The notes under the pieces: model-generated
Databases searched by the model: none
What the model saw: only the letters and a program-made list of their open reading frames with translations
What the model was told of the DNA's origin: nothing
Position numbers and translations under genes: made by a program
In this document: positions 45,901 through 55,644 of the stretch, in pieces
Layout of the letters: each line of letters begins with the position of its first letter
Numbering within the stretch: the first letter of the stretch is position 1
Assembly (NCBI RefSeq): GCF_004331995.1
Contig: NZ_SJDT01000002.1
Span: 1-64,000 of the forward strand
DNA from: Arcanobacterium bovis
GTDB taxonomy: Bacteria; Actinomycetota; Actinomycetes; Actinomycetales; Actinomycetaceae
Length of the DNA stretch: 64,000 nucleotides
Direction: 5' to 3'

Positions 45901-46131
45901 TTCTGTTGATTTAGATTTTCAGTTCTTGGGCACCAATATTAGGTATGATCTGGTATTTTATATGCTACGACTGTATCGGTGGCACGCTTTAGGGCGCGGT
46001 TCGATTGGTGTGACATCATTTAAACTTGAGCTTTTCGGCGTGGTGATCGGGCAAGCTTTTTTGGCAGGACATAGGCTGTAGAGTAGTTATGCCCGTATAG
46101 GCATATGCAGCAACCTACCCAAGGAGTTGAA

Positions 46132-48852
46132 TTGGCTCGGCAAAACAACAGGCAATCTCGCGATAACGACGGCGGACGCAAGCGTGGAAGCGCTGCTCCG
46201 GCTGTGTCGTCAAGCGCCTCGAAACAAGAGGAATTGGACTTTGACGCTCCGCGTTCCCATGATGGATTTGCCATTGTTTTGATTGGTCTTGCAATTGTTA
46301 TTGCCTTGCGGGAATGGTTTACCCTCGACGGTCTGCTCCTAGATGTTTTACATCATGTAGTTGCAGGTCTGTTGGGAATCTTGGCGGTTTTCGTTCCAGT
46401 TATCCTCATTGGAATGGCCGTGAAGCTGTTTAGACGTGCGACATCGAGAAATAACCGTCGTTTTTCGCTTGCCCTGGGGCTTATTGTTGTCGCCATATCA
46501 GGGATTGTGCATATCGCCTTTGATCGGCCAGATCCGACGGTTTCTTTCGCAGCGATTGAAAGTGCTGGTGGTTTGCTCGGCTGGGTCATCGGAGGCGGAT
46601 TAGCGATTCTGGTTTCGACGTGGGGAGCTGTACCAATACTTGTGTTGCTTGCGCTCTATTCGATGCTCTATGCAACCGAAACTTCGGTGCGAGATGTTAT
46701 CGATTGGGCAAAGGCGAAGCGCACTGAGCGAGATGCTGAGATTGATGAAAAAAACTCGAATCACAACGAGGAAGAGTCTGAAGTTGTGCAATCTCCGCAG
46801 CTTCGTCGGCCGCGCCGTGGACGTCGGGCAGCTGCTGAAGCTGAGCCGGTTGATGTTCAAAGTCTAGACGACGCCGCAGAAGACGCTGATCCAACTGTGG
46901 TGCAAACGCCTGATCCTACCGTTGTTGCTACGGCGGTTCCGCAGGTTAATGCTGCTGCTACGGGACGTGTTTCACCGGCGCCTGTGAAAAAGGAGTTGCG
47001 TGCTCCAAAGCCTGAACCAGTTCCGGCACCGGCCGAGCAAATGGAGTTGGCGTCAAATATTACCTACACGCTTCCTTCGTTGGACATGCTGGTAGAAGGA
47101 CCACCACATCTTGAGCGGTCAAAAGTCAATGATGATGTGGTAGAAGCATTAACGCGAGTCTTTTCAGAATTCAATGTTGATGCGCAGGTGGTCGGATTCT
47201 CACGTGGTCCAACGGTTACTCAATATGAGGTCGAACTCGGACCTGGCGTTAAAGTTGATCGCATCACGCAACTTTCGAAGAATATCGCCTACTCGGTGGC
47301 CTCTGCTGATGTGCGTATTTTGTCGCCAATTCCGGGAAAATCGGCAATCGGTATTGAAATTCCTAATTCAGACCGCGAAACTGTTATGATTGGCGACGTA
47401 TTGCGCTCTGCTGCTGCGCGCAAACAGACGCACCCGCTCGTCGTCGGAATTGGCAAGAACGTTGGCGGTCAATACGTGGTGGCCAATCTTGCTAAGATGC
47501 CGCATTTGCTGGTTGCAGGTGCGACGGGCGCTGGAAAATCTTCCTTTATCAATTCCATGATTACTTCGATCATGATGCGCTCCACACCGGATCAGGTGCG
47601 CATGATTTTGGTCGATCCAAAACGCGTTGAGCTCACGATTTACGCTGGAATTCCGCACCTTATTACGCCAATTATCACGAACCCAAAGAAGGCTGCTGAA
47701 GCACTTGAATGGGTAGTTCGGGAGATGGATGCGCGCTACGACGATCTAGCGTCGTATGGCTATAAGAATATTAGCGATTTCAACCAGGCGATTCGTGACG
47801 GGAAAGTGACCTCTAAAGAGGGATCGGAGCGCAAGCTCACTCCGTATCCGTATTTGCTTGTGGTGATTGACGAGTTGGCCGATATGATGATGGTTGCGCC
47901 GCGCGATGTGGAATCATCGATTCAGCGGTTGACGCAGCTAGCACGTGCAGCGGGAATCCATCTGGTTATCGCTACGCAGCGACCTTCGGTGGACGTTGTG
48001 ACAGGTTTGATCAAAGCTAATATTCCATCGCGTCTCGCTTTTATGACCTCCTCCTTGGCTGATTCACGAGTTATTTTGGATGCCTCGGGAGCTGAAAAAT
48101 TGATCGGTATGGGCGATGCGCTCTTTATGCCGATGGGTACTTCGAAGCCAATTCGTGTGCAGGGTGCTTGGGTAAATGAGGACGAAATCGAAGCGGTGGT
48201 AAGCCATGTCAAAGCCCAAATGCAACCTGTTTATCGTGACGACGTGATTCCAAAGGCTCAAAAGAAAAAGATCGATGAAGAGATCGGCGACGATCTCGAA
48301 ACACTCTTGCAAGCTGCGGAAATCGTGGTTAACACGCAATTTGGTTCTACGTCAATGTTGCAGCGCAAATTGCGCATTGGCTTTGCAAAAGCTGGGCGTA
48401 TGATGGATCTGCTTGAGTCGCGAGAGATCGTGGGGCCATCGGAAGGATCGAAAGCGCGAGATGTTTTAGTCACGCCTGAGCAGCTTCCAGATGTTTTGGC
48501 GCTTATCAAGGGTGAAGACGTCCAGTTACATGACTCTGATGACGCGGGGGATTCGGAGGATCGCTATGCAGACGCTGATTTTGGTGACGTGGATGTAGCT
48601 CGAGAAGCGGATACAGAAGTGAAACCATTTAGTGCTGGTCATGCCGGTATCGATGTGGTTGAGGAAGCGCCTGCGGCGGACGACGAGTGGGATTCTGAAG
48701 CGTCACGTACGGTGGTGTACCAAACGGATAGTCGCTATGCTTCTGATCCTTTGGCTGAAAATGAGAAAACTATAGTAGCGAATTATTACGACGGCGACGA
48801 TCCCGAAGGGGAATCCGGAGAGGATGCGTGGCAACTGACTGGGCGCAGATAA
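46132..48852 (+). CDS. ftsK: DNA translocase FtsK
   Basis: FtsK pumps chromosome DNA through the division septum and activates Xer recombination. The 906-residue protein has a polar N-terminus, four membrane segments (about 45-62, 69-97, 111-130, 146-178), a Pro/Glu-rich linker, and a RecA-like motor with Walker A AGATGAGKSS (462-471) and Walker B LLVVIDELADMMM. The winged-helix gamma domain has FGSTSMLQRKLRIGFAKAGRMMDLLE. An acidic tail of about 115 residues follows it. AAGGAG at 46121-46126 selects TTG 46132; an ATG at 46105 has no ribosome binding site. XerC at 7146 is its likely partner. Confidence 0.94.
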   Translation: MARQNNRQSRDNDGGRKRGSAAPAVSSSASKQEELDFDAPRSHDGFAIVLIGLAIVIALREWFTLDGLLLDVLHHVVAGLLGILAVFVPVILIGMAVKLFRRATSRNNRRFSLALGLIVVAISGIVHIAFDRPDPTVSFAAIESAGGLLGWVIGGGLAILVSTWGAVPILVLLALYSMLYATETSVRDVIDWAKAKRTERDAEIDEKNSNHNEEESEVVQSPQLRRPRRGRRAAAEAEPVDVQSLDDAAEDADPTVVQTPDPTVVATAVPQVNAAATGRVSPAPVKKELRAPKPEPVPAPAEQMELASNITYTLPSLDMLVEGPPHLERSKVNDDVVEALTRVFSEFNVDAQVVGFSRGPTVTQYEVELGPGVKVDRITQLSKNIAYSVASADVRILSPIPGKSAIGIEIPNSDRETVMIGDVLRSAAARKQTHPLVVGIGKNVGGQYVVANLAKMPHLLVAGATGAGKSSFINSMITSIMMRSTPDQVRMILVDPKRVELTIYAGIPHLITPIITNPKKAAEALEWVVREMDARYDDLASYGYKNISDFNQAIRDGKVTSKEGSERKLTPYPYLLVVIDELADMMMVAPRDVESSIQRLTQLARAAGIHLVIATQRPSVDVVTGLIKANIPSRLAFMTSSLADSRVILDASGAEKLIGMGDALFMPMGTSKPIRVQGAWVNEDEIEAVVSHVKAQMQPVYRDDVIPKAQKKKIDEEIGDDLETLLQAAEIVVNTQFGSTSMLQRKLRIGFAKAGRMMDLLESREIVGPSEGSKARDVLVTPEQLPDVLALIKGEDVQLHDSDDAGDSEDRYADADFGDVDVAREADTEVKPFSAGHAGIDVVEEAPAADDEWDSEASRTVVYQTDSRYASDPLAENEKTIVANYYDGDDPEGESGEDAWQLTGRR

Positions 48853-48882
48853 TGTGGGTTCAGGTAGTACCCAAATCTGCGC
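48843..48882. repeat. Stem-loop spanning the ftsK stop codon
   Basis: GCGCAGAT (48843-48850) pairs with ATCTGCGC (48875-48882), and TGGGT (48855-48859) with ACCCA (48869-48873). The stop codon lies within the structure. There is no T-run, so intrinsic termination is uncertain. Confidence 0.5.
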
Positions 48883-48955
48883 GCAATTGAATGCGCTGCA
48901 ATTATCTACCTGTTCCTATGTGACGTTAAGCGATAATTAGACTAACCTTGTAGAT

Positions 48956-49561
48956 GTGGTAATGAAGCAAAACAATAATGTTCCGGTGGTGAATATTGCG
49001 AATGCACTGACCGTAGTGCGGCTGGTGCTCGTGCCTGTGTTCATTTTTGTGTTTTTGCAAGATTCTACTTACCATCGATGGCTTGCTTATATTGTTTTTG
49101 CCGTCGCCGCAATTACCGACAAACTTGATGGGTACTACGCTCGCTCTCGCAATCTAGTTACGGATTTTGGGAAGTTAGCTGATTCGATCGCGGATAAGGC
49201 TCTTATTATTTCAGCCTTGATTTTGCTGTCGTGGCATGGGTATTTGTGGTGGTGGGTCACCATAGTATTTATCGTCCGTGAACTTGGCATCACATTGATG
49301 CGTATGATGATGCGAAAAATTAAAGTGATGGCAGCAGGTCAAGGCGGAAAAATTAAGATGGTTGCGCAGTCCTTCGGCATTGCTGGTTTGCTCATCCCGT
49401 GGCAAAGCATTGCTTTCATAGAAGGACCAATCGCGCAAACACTGATCTATATTAGCTACGCATTGCTTGCTATTGCTTTAGTTTTTGCGGTCACTTCCGC
49501 AATCGAATACGTGCAGGAAGCGGTGCGGCTCTCGCGTAGTGGCAACGATGATGCACGCTAA
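48956..49561 (+). CDS. pgsA: CDP-diacylglycerol-glycerol-3-phosphate 3-phosphatidyltransferase
   Basis: PgsA makes phosphatidylglycerol phosphate from CDP-diacylglycerol, the CdsA product. The 201-residue membrane protein carries the CDP-alcohol phosphatidyltransferase motif: DGYYARSRNLVTDFGKLADSIADK, matching DG-x2-AR-x8-G-x3-D-x3-D (given here as the motif span, residues about 59-82). About five membrane segments follow. GTG at 48956 and ATG at 48962 are both possible starts without a ribosome binding site. In actinobacteria it normally lies between ftsK and cinA, as here. Confidence 0.92.
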   Translation: MVMKQNNNVPVVNIANALTVVRLVLVPVFIFVFLQDSTYHRWLAYIVFAVAAITDKLDGYYARSRNLVTDFGKLADSIADKALIISALILLSWHGYLWWWVTIVFIVRELGITLMRMMMRKIKVMAAGQGGKIKMVAQSFGIAGLLIPWQSIAFIEGPIAQTLIYISYALLAIALVFAVTSAIEYVQEAVRLSRSGNDDAR

Positions 49562-50132
49562 ACGTATTGTTTTGCCACAGCTGGATGCGCTACTGGGGCA
49601 ATGCGACGACTCCGATCAGAGCAATTCCTCATTGCAGTGTGAAATCGAAAAGTCAGCTCAGCAGCTTTTGGGCGAGCTTCTGCGCAGTTCGACGACACTC
49701 GCGGTTGCCGAGTCACTCACAGGTGGACGGCTTGCAGACGCGTTTGTGTGTGTGCCCGGTGCTTCGGCAGTATTTTTGGGTTCTGCTGTTACCTATGCAA
49801 GTGCAGCAAAAGCTCGGATTCTGGGGGTCGATGCAGAACTGTTGGCTAGTAACGGTGCAGTGGATCCAGCTGTAGCGGTACAGATGGCTCGAGGTGCGAG
49901 CCGCATTTTCCGGTCAGATTTTGCAATAGCGACGACGGGGGTTGCTGGGCCGGGTGTAGCCGAGGGTAAGCCGGCGGGCACCGTATACGTAGGAGTAAAA
50001 ACTCCTGTTAGGGAAATGTATTGGCAAGGGCAGCTTACAGGTGACCGTTCATATGTGAGGAACGTCACTGTACTGGTAGGACTTAGGGCTTTAATGGCGG
50101 AATTGCAAGGAAATAGTAAATTTTCGGAGTGA
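49548..50132 (+). CDS. pncC: CinA C-terminal domain protein (nicotinamide-nucleotide amidohydrolase type)
   Basis: This 194-residue protein contains only the C-terminal CinA domain, which in PncC deamidates NMN to nicotinic acid mononucleotide. The conserved [31 protein letters not shown] and TTGVAGP stretches are present. The N-terminal molybdopterin-like COG1058 domain is absent, as is usual in actinobacteria. ATG at 49548 lies inside the end of pgsA (14-base overlap); a second ATG at 49551 is equally possible. The open frame extends upstream to 49485 but overlaps pgsA further. Confidence 0.9.
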   Translation: MMHAKRIVLPQLDALLGQCDDSDQSNSSLQCEIEKSAQQLLGELLRSSTTLAVAESLTGGRLADAFVCVPGASAVFLGSAVTYASAAKARILGVDAELLASNGAVDPAVAVQMARGASRIFRSDFAIATTGVAGPGVAEGKPAGTVYVGVKTPVREMYWQGQLTGDRSYVRNVTVLVGLRALMAELQGNSKFSE

Positions 50133-50209
50133 ATCAAGTTCCATTCACAGGTTACTTTCAGCTTGATGTGGGAATATTGATTCTGTCAGCGCGTTACAGA
50201 AAGTGTGAA

Positions 50210-50231
50210 GCGAGATATTCTCGCGTAGCGA
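50210..50231 (+). promoter_or_regulatory. Candidate operator in front of the clgR-like gene
   Basis: GCGAGA-TAT-TCTCGC (50210-50224) is a perfect palindrome; it overlaps a second one, TCGC-GTA-GCGA (50221-50231). ClgR operators in related bacteria use CGC and GCG half-sites, though with a longer spacer. It ends five bases before the ribosome binding site, so autoregulation is plausible. Confidence 0.4.
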
Positions 50232-50251
50232 ATCTAGGAAGAGTGAACGAA

Positions 50252-50620
50252 ATGACAATGAATTCTGAAGTACGTAACGAGACGGCACTGCTTCGTCGCG
50301 AACTGGGTGATGTTTTGCGTGAGTACCGTCAGCGTCAAGGTCGCACCCTCCGTGAGGTTTCCTCGGATGCTCGTGTTTCTCTTGGTTATCTTTCGGAAGT
50401 AGAGCGTGGACAGAAGGAAGCTTCTTCGGAATTGTTGGATTCGATTTGTCATGCCCTCAACGTGCCATTGAGTCATGTATTGCGCCTAGTTGCTGACCGG
50501 GTTGATAGGATAGAAGGTCGTATTCCTCCGGTAATGCGTCGTGCGCAAGCTCCTATCCAGATTCCAGATTCGGTGCCAGAGTCGATGGTGGCTGCTGAGC
50601 TCGCTGCGATGCGCGGCTGA
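50252..50620 (+). CDS. clgR: ClgR-like XRE family transcriptional regulator
   Basis: A 122-residue regulator with a helix-turn-helix near the N-terminus: [38 protein letters not shown] spans residues about 27-64, ending in LNVPLSHVL. In Corynebacterium, Streptomyces and Mycobacterium the ClgR protein in this position, between cinA and recA, activates clp protease and repair genes. ATG at 50252 is selected by AGGAAGAG at 50236-50243; an open frame from 50129 adds residues that look spurious. The C-terminus lacks the Ala-Ala end that makes some ClgR proteins Clp substrates; it ends Met-Arg-Gly. It overlaps DUF3046 by one base. Confidence 0.85.
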   Translation: MTMNSEVRNETALLRRELGDVLREYRQRQGRTLREVSSDARVSLGYLSEVERGQKEASSELLDSICHALNVPLSHVLRLVADRVDRIEGRIPPVMRRAQAPIQIPDSVPESMVAAELAAMRG

Positions 50621-50877
50621 TGAAACATACTGAATTTTGGGCAGTGCTTGATCGTGCATTTCCTGACGGTCGCGGACGTGCTCTTGCTCAAGACTTGGTG
50701 TTGGTGGATCTCGGAAATTTGACCGCTCAAGAGGCTTTGACTGCCGGAGTCGCGCCAATCGAGATTTGGAAAGCAATCGTTGCTGCGATGGATCTGCCTC
50801 AATCGCATGTCTATTTGCATAGGGTTGATCCTAAGGATCTGGCAAAGTGGCAAGTTAGCGTTACGCCGACTCGATAA
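50620..50877 (+). CDS. DUF3046 family protein
   Basis: An 85-residue acidic protein of the DUF3046 family, which is found next to recA in actinobacteria. The family motif around HTEFWAVLDRAFPDGRGRALAQDLVL and the conserved C-terminal end PQSHVYLHRVDPKDL... can be recognised. Its role is unknown to me. ATG at 50620 shares a base with the preceding stop (TGATG). A strong terminator follows, so clgR and this gene are one transcript, separate from recA. Confidence 0.88.
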   Translation: MKHTEFWAVLDRAFPDGRGRALAQDLVLVDLGNLTAQEALTAGVAPIEIWKAIVAAMDLPQSHVYLHRVDPKDLAKWQVSVTPTR

Positions 50878-50889
50878 ATGTGAACTTTT

Positions 50890-50923
50890 GTGCGGAGAGT
50901 GTTACGACACTCTCCGCACTTTT
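50890..50923 (+). terminator. Rho-independent terminator after DUF3046
   Basis: A 13-base-pair perfect stem (50890-50902 with 50907-50919) closes on TACG and runs into TTTTG. It begins 12 bases after the DUF3046 stop and separates it from recA. Confidence 0.92.
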
Positions 50924-51038
50924 GTGTTTAGCTCAGTGATTTATCGCGTTTCGGTTACTGTCTGTGAAACGCCAGTGTGGGGTGATTTGTGACGGAAGGC
51001 GTTGAACTTGTTGAGGATTTGAGCGTGTCGAATTTCTT

Positions 51039-51054
51039 TCGAACGAATGTTCGG
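51039..51054 (+). promoter_or_regulatory. LexA (SOS) box of recA
   Basis: TCGAAC-GAAT-GTTCGG matches the actinobacterial/Bacillus SOS box TCGAAC-N4-GTTCGA in 11 of 12 arm positions. It lies 170 bases before the recA start. Confidence 0.85.
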
Positions 51055-51223
51055 ATACGCTTTTCCTGTACTTCGGAAATCGTGCATGTTTTCCACAATT
51101 GGAAGCGGCAACGATTTTTGGCAGGAGGTCGGGCTTAACGTAGTACATGGAAAGTCGTTCGGAGAGAACGAACTCCATAAAGACCTGTTCTATCCGTTCG
51201 TAATGCCTAGTAAAAGGAAAATC

Positions 51224-52258
51224 ATGGCTGCAAAGAAAACTGAAGATCGCTCGAAAGCTCTAGAAGTCGCTTTAGGGCAGATTGATCGCCAATTTGGAAA
51301 AGGCTCGGCAATGCGGTTGGGTGATACACCTCCGCAGCAAGTAAAAGTAATTCCTACTGGCTCTCTGGCACTTGATATTGCGCTAGGTATTGGCGGACTT
51401 CCACGTGGTCGCATCATCGAAATCTATGGTCCTGAATCCTCAGGAAAAACAACTGTTGCCCTTCACGCTGTGGCAAGCGCGCAACGTGAAGGAGGAATTG
51501 CGGCCTTTATCGACGCTGAACACGCACTTGACCCAGAGTATGCGAAAAAGCTTGGCGTAGATACCGATGCATTGGTGGTATCACAGCCGGATACAGGTGA
51601 ACAAGCGCTAGAGATCGCCGATATGCTTATTCGCTCCGGTGCGCTCGACATTATTGTGATTGACTCTGTAGCTGCACTAGTTCCGAAAGCAGAAATCGAA
51701 GGTGAGATGGGAGATTCTCATGTTGGTCTGCAAGCTCGATTGATGTCTCAAGCCCTGCGTAAGATCACTGGTGCGCTCTCCGCTTCTGGCACCACTGCTA
51801 TCTTCATTAACCAGCTTCGTGAAAAAATTGGCGTATTCTACGGCAACCCTGAAACCACAACTGGTGGTAAAGCGCTGAAATTCTATTCTTCTGTTCGTCT
51901 CGATGTGCGTCGAGTTGAAACACTCAAAGAAGGTTCTAATCCGGTCGGAAACCGCACCCGCGTCAAGGTTGTTAAAAATAAGATGGCTCCGCCTTTCAAG
52001 CAAGCAGAATTCGATATTCTATACGGTCAAGGAATCTCCATTGAAGGTGGAATTATCGATATGGCTGTTGACGCTGGCATTGTTCGCCGATCAGGAGCTT
52101 GGTACACCTATGAAGGAGATCAGCTCGGACAAGGTAAGGAAAAGGCGAGGCAGTTCCTCAAAGATAATCCTGAGATTGCTGAAGAAATTGAAATCAAGGT
52201 AAAGAGCCAGCTAGGGCTTGGCGCAGAAGCTGATTCACTTCCGGAAGCTGACGAATAA
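51224..52258 (+). CDS. recA: Recombinase RecA
   Basis: RecA forms filaments on single-stranded DNA, catalyses strand exchange and triggers LexA self-cleavage. The 344-residue protein has Walker A GPESSGKT (69-76), the L2 loop region with [22 protein letters not shown], and a short acidic C-terminus. ATG at 51224 is preceded by AAAGGAA; the frame is open back to 51047 but that part is leader containing the SOS box. There is no intein. The leader also carries a second small inverted repeat, CGTTC-GGAGA-GAACG, at 51156-51170. recX follows after four bases. Confidence 0.98.
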   Translation: MAAKKTEDRSKALEVALGQIDRQFGKGSAMRLGDTPPQQVKVIPTGSLALDIALGIGGLPRGRIIEIYGPESSGKTTVALHAVASAQREGGIAAFIDAEHALDPEYAKKLGVDTDALVVSQPDTGEQALEIADMLIRSGALDIIVIDSVAALVPKAEIEGEMGDSHVGLQARLMSQALRKITGALSASGTTAIFINQLREKIGVFYGNPETTTGGKALKFYSSVRLDVRRVETLKEGSNPVGNRTRVKVVKNKMAPPFKQAEFDILYGQGISIEGGIIDMAVDAGIVRRSGAWYTYEGDQLGQGKEKARQFLKDNPEIAEEIEIKVKSQLGLGAEADSLPEADE

Positions 52259-52262
52259 GATC

Positions 52263-52856
52263 ATGGTGGATTATGCCGAAGAGGCAGATTTCGTGCGGGG
52301 AAAGCGCCGAAAGAAAAGGCTTTCCCCGCACGAAATAAATGAACGACGTCAAGCTCGAAATGCGGCTCGTACTGAGGACGAATGGTACGCGTTGGCGCGA
52401 GATGTGGTCTACCGGCAACTTGCGATGTCTGACCGGTCGGAAAAGCAACTTCGTGATGCATTAGCTCGGCGCGATGTGCCAGAGGCAATCAGTGAAGCTA
52501 CCATCAAAAAATTTCGCGATTCTGGACTCATTGATGATTCGAAATATGCCTTAGCATTTGTGCGTCTGCGTGCAGTTGAAAAAAGCACATCGCGAAGAAA
52601 ACTTCGAGAAGAACTGCGTAATCGTGGTATATCTGGACAGCTGGCTGAACAGGCATTGGCACAGGTTACAGATACAGATGAATACAATAGTGCAGTAGAA
52701 CTTGTGCGCAAAAAGATGCGTGCGAGTGCGCGCCTTGAGCCAGATGTAGCCAGACGGCGCATTTACGGAGCCCTGGCACGGCGTGGATTTTCGTCCGAAA
52801 CAATTCGAAAAGCGATGGAATGTGCACACACCGATGCAGAAAGCGACTATCTCTAA
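52263..52856 (+). CDS. recX: Regulatory protein RecX
   Basis: RecX inhibits RecA filament growth. The 197-residue protein has three helical repeats: SDRSEKQLRDALARRDVPEAI, STSRRKLREELRNRGI and ARRRIYGALARRGFSSETI, preceded by a basic/acidic N-terminal stretch typical of actinobacteria. ATG at 52263 is four bases past recA; the open frame from 52218 overlaps recA. It is cotranscribed with recA and thus under SOS control. Confidence 0.92.
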   Translation: MVDYAEEADFVRGKRRKKRLSPHEINERRQARNAARTEDEWYALARDVVYRQLAMSDRSEKQLRDALARRDVPEAISEATIKKFRDSGLIDDSKYALAFVRLRAVEKSTSRRKLREELRNRGISGQLAEQALAQVTDTDEYNSAVELVRKKMRASARLEPDVARRRIYGALARRGFSSETIRKAMECAHTDAESDYL

Positions 52857-52928
52857 GTGAAGTAGTGCGCTGTATATCTCGTGCATGAAATCGCTATCTT
52901 TGTTATATCTGCATTAGAATTTACGGCG

Positions 52929-54479
52929 ATGAGTGAACTGATGATCGAACAAGAACTTCCGAAAACTTATGCACTTCGCACTTTGGGTTGCCAAATGAAT
53001 GTGCACGACTCCGAAAGGCTGGCTGGTCTTTTGGATCAAGCCGGCTATGTCCCGGTAGAACTAGTGCCGCAAAAGGCAGCTCGGGCTACCGAAGCCGGAG
53101 ATCAAGGTGCTGACGTGTTGGTTATCAATACCTGTTCAGTGCGTGAAAACGCTGCTACAAAACTATTTGGAAACCTTGGACAATTGGCTGAGGTGAAACG
53201 TGACCGCCCACAGATGCAAATTGCAGTTGCAGGATGTCTTGCGCAACAATTGCGAGATGGCATCGTTGAGAAGGCTCCTTGGGTGGATGTAGTTCTTGGC
53301 ACTCATAACCTTGATGTTCTACCTGTATTGCTTGAACGCGCCCGTCATAATAAAGAAGCTGCGGTTGAAATTGAAGAATCCTTGAAGGTTTTTCCTTCAA
53401 CCTTGCCAACGCACCGTGAATCTGCGTCGGCTGCTTGGGTGTCTATTTCGGTTGGATGCAACAATACGTGCACTTTCTGCATTGTTCCACACCTGAGAGG
53501 AAAGGAAAACGACCGGCGACCAGGTGAAATCTTGGCGGAAATTGAAGCAGTTGTGGCGGAGGGTGCCATTGAGGTTACTCTCCTAGGACAAAATGTGAAT
53601 TCCTACGGAGTGAGCTTTGGTGACCGCGGTGCATTTGCCAAACTCCTCAGGGCAACAGGTGATATTGATGGCCTACAACGCGTGCGTTTCACCTCACCGC
53701 ATCCAGCTGCTTTCACTGATGACGTTATTGATGCTATGGCACAAACTCATAATGTGATGCCATCGCTGCATATGCCGCTACAATCGGGATCTGATCGAAT
53801 CTTGCGACTCATGCGGCGCTCGTATCGATCAACGAAGTTCCTTGGCATTCTCGATCGTGTGCGGGAACAGATTCCGCATGCCGCAATTACCACCGATATT
53901 ATTGTGGGCTTCCCAGGTGAAACAGAAGAAGACTTCCAAGCTACTTTAGATGTGGTTGAGGCATCGCGATTTAGTTCTGCTTTCACATTCTTGTATTCTC
54001 CACGCCCAGGCACACCGGCAGCGGAAATGGACGAACAAGTCCCTGCCGAAGTGGCCAATGAACGATTCCAGCGCCTGATCGAGCTGCAGAAACGTATTTC
54101 GACGGAGGAGAATCAGAAGCTTGAAGGTAGCACTGTCAATGTTCTGGTTTCGAGTGGAGAAGGTCGCAAAGACGAGGAAACATCACGTATCACTGGAAGA
54201 GCGGAAGACAATCGCCTCGTGCACGTAGCATTGCCGAAGAATCTAGCGGTTCCGCCGCGCCCAGGCGACATCGTATCTGCCACTGTTACCCACGGCGCAC
54301 CATTCCATCTGGTTGCTGATTCAGCCTTGGACGGGGGACTATTCACGGTTACCAAGACACGCGCTGGCGATGCATGGGAAAAATCCGAACAGCGAAAAGA
54401 AGAGTTGCTACAAGAAGCTGCTGGTCAAGCTCCTGTGAAGCTTGGTATTCCCACTATTGGATTGCGCCCGCAGAAATGA
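52929..54479 (+). CDS. miaB: tRNA-2-methylthio-N6-dimethylallyladenosine synthase MiaB
   Basis: MiaB adds the methylthio group to i6A37 in tRNA, after MiaA. The 516-residue protein has the N-terminal MTTase domain with cysteines 21, 69 and 103, the radical SAM cysteines 177, 181 and 184 (CNNTCTFC), and a C-terminal TRAM domain. Family start is at LRTLGCQMN, so ATG 52929 is adequate; GTG at 52881 adds 16 hydrophobic residues and is unlikely. An extra tail of about 40 residues follows the TRAM domain. miaA follows after 15 bases, so both steps of one modification are in one operon. Confidence 0.94.
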   Translation: MSELMIEQELPKTYALRTLGCQMNVHDSERLAGLLDQAGYVPVELVPQKAARATEAGDQGADVLVINTCSVRENAATKLFGNLGQLAEVKRDRPQMQIAVAGCLAQQLRDGIVEKAPWVDVVLGTHNLDVLPVLLERARHNKEAAVEIEESLKVFPSTLPTHRESASAAWVSISVGCNNTCTFCIVPHLRGKENDRRPGEILAEIEAVVAEGAIEVTLLGQNVNSYGVSFGDRGAFAKLLRATGDIDGLQRVRFTSPHPAAFTDDVIDAMAQTHNVMPSLHMPLQSGSDRILRLMRRSYRSTKFLGILDRVREQIPHAAITTDIIVGFPGETEEDFQATLDVVEASRFSSAFTFLYSPRPGTPAAEMDEQVPAEVANERFQRLIELQKRISTEENQKLEGSTVNVLVSSGEGRKDEETSRITGRAEDNRLVHVALPKNLAVPPRPGDIVSATVTHGAPFHLVADSALDGGLFTVTKTRAGDAWEKSEQRKEELLQEAAGQAPVKLGIPTIGLRPQK

Positions 54480-54494
54480 GAGCTTGAGCAGATC

Positions 54495-55460
54495 GTGAGC
54501 TTAGAAGTTGAAACGCCGACCACACCAATTATCGCGGTAGTTGGTGCAACGTCCAGCGGAAAGACACTTCTGTCTATTGAAATTGCTCAAGCTCTTGGCG
54601 GAAGCGAATTTGCTGAGATAATTTCGGCCGATGCGATGCAGCTGTATCGCGGTATGGATGTTGGTACTGCCAAAATTTCGGTGCCCGAACGCTGCGGGAT
54701 CGTGCACCATCAACTCGATGTACTCGATATTTGTGAGGAAGCGTCCGTAGCGGCGTATCAAAAATACGCTCGTATGGATTTGGAAAACGTACGACGACGG
54801 GGCAAGGTACCGATCGTCGTCGGCGGATCGGGACTCTACGTCTCTGGGCTATTAGACGAACTTAATTTCCCAGGAACCGATCCAAAGATACGTGCTGAAC
54901 TTGAGGAACGTGCGAAGAATCAGGGTATGGATGCGCTGATTTCTGAACTTGCGAAGCTTGATCCGAAATCTGCGCAGATTATTGATCTAGCAAATCCACG
55001 GCGTGTGATACGTGCATTGGAAGTAGTGCTGCTTACCGGGAAGTCATATACGCCTGAGTTTCCTCGCCATACGCGCCATTTTTCGAATACTCATTTTGTG
55101 GGGATCGATGTTCCAAAAGAGATTCTCAATGAGCGCATCGAACGTCGCGTGCACGAAATGTTCGCAAATGGCTTGGTAGATGAGACGAAACAGTTGATGG
55201 AACAAGGCTTAGCTACCTCGCCGACGGCAGGGAAAGCGACTGGTTATGCGCAAACCATCGATTTTCTACTCGGTAAGATTTCACAAGAACAAGCAATCGC
55301 AGATATTGCCTTCGGTACTCGTCGTCTCGCGAAAAAGCAGCGGACGTGGTTTGGGGCAGATCCACGGATTGAGTGGCATAAAGTTGCTGGTGAATCGGTA
55401 AACGAAGCGAAATCGCAGCTCCGAGAACTTGGCAAAAAGATTGCAGAACAGATTGTGTGA
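54495..55460 (+). CDS. miaA: tRNA dimethylallyltransferase MiaA
   Basis: MiaA transfers dimethylallyl to A37 of tRNAs reading UNN codons; it uses DMAPP from the MEP pathway (dxr and ispG in this window). The 321-residue protein has the P-loop GATSSGKT (17-24), SADAMQLYRGMDVGTAK and VVGGSGLYVSGLLD. The position of the second P-loop residue is Ala rather than the more usual Pro. GTG at 54495 is 15 bases past miaB. The 184-base gap after it (55461-55644) holds no gene I can support. Confidence 0.95.
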   Translation: MSLEVETPTTPIIAVVGATSSGKTLLSIEIAQALGGSEFAEIISADAMQLYRGMDVGTAKISVPERCGIVHHQLDVLDICEEASVAAYQKYARMDLENVRRRGKVPIVVGGSGLYVSGLLDELNFPGTDPKIRAELEERAKNQGMDALISELAKLDPKSAQIIDLANPRRVIRALEVVLLTGKSYTPEFPRHTRHFSNTHFVGIDVPKEILNERIERRVHEMFANGLVDETKQLMEQGLATSPTAGKATGYAQTIDFLLGKISQEQAIADIAFGTRRLAKKQRTWFGADPRIEWHKVAGESVNEAKSQLRELGKKIAEQIV

Positions 55461-55644
55461 ATGATCCATTCTCCACTTGGCGTGTCGCAAAATAGTGCCA
55501 CAAGAAGCAACGCTACAAGTAACACAGTATTGCGGAGGAAGTAGCCATATCCAGAGCGAATGTAGCAACAAAGAGAACACAGGCGCACCCGTAGTCGGAA
55601 TATGCGGGCAAAGGATCCCAGAGGCTTGCGGCCAGAACACGCGC

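Noticed and set aside
55244-55588. 114-residue minus-strand frame with a hydrophobic stretch, overlapping the end of miaA
   Set aside because: Half of it is antisense to conserved miaA sequence and no ribosome binding site is seen; the hydrophobic part alone is weak evidence.
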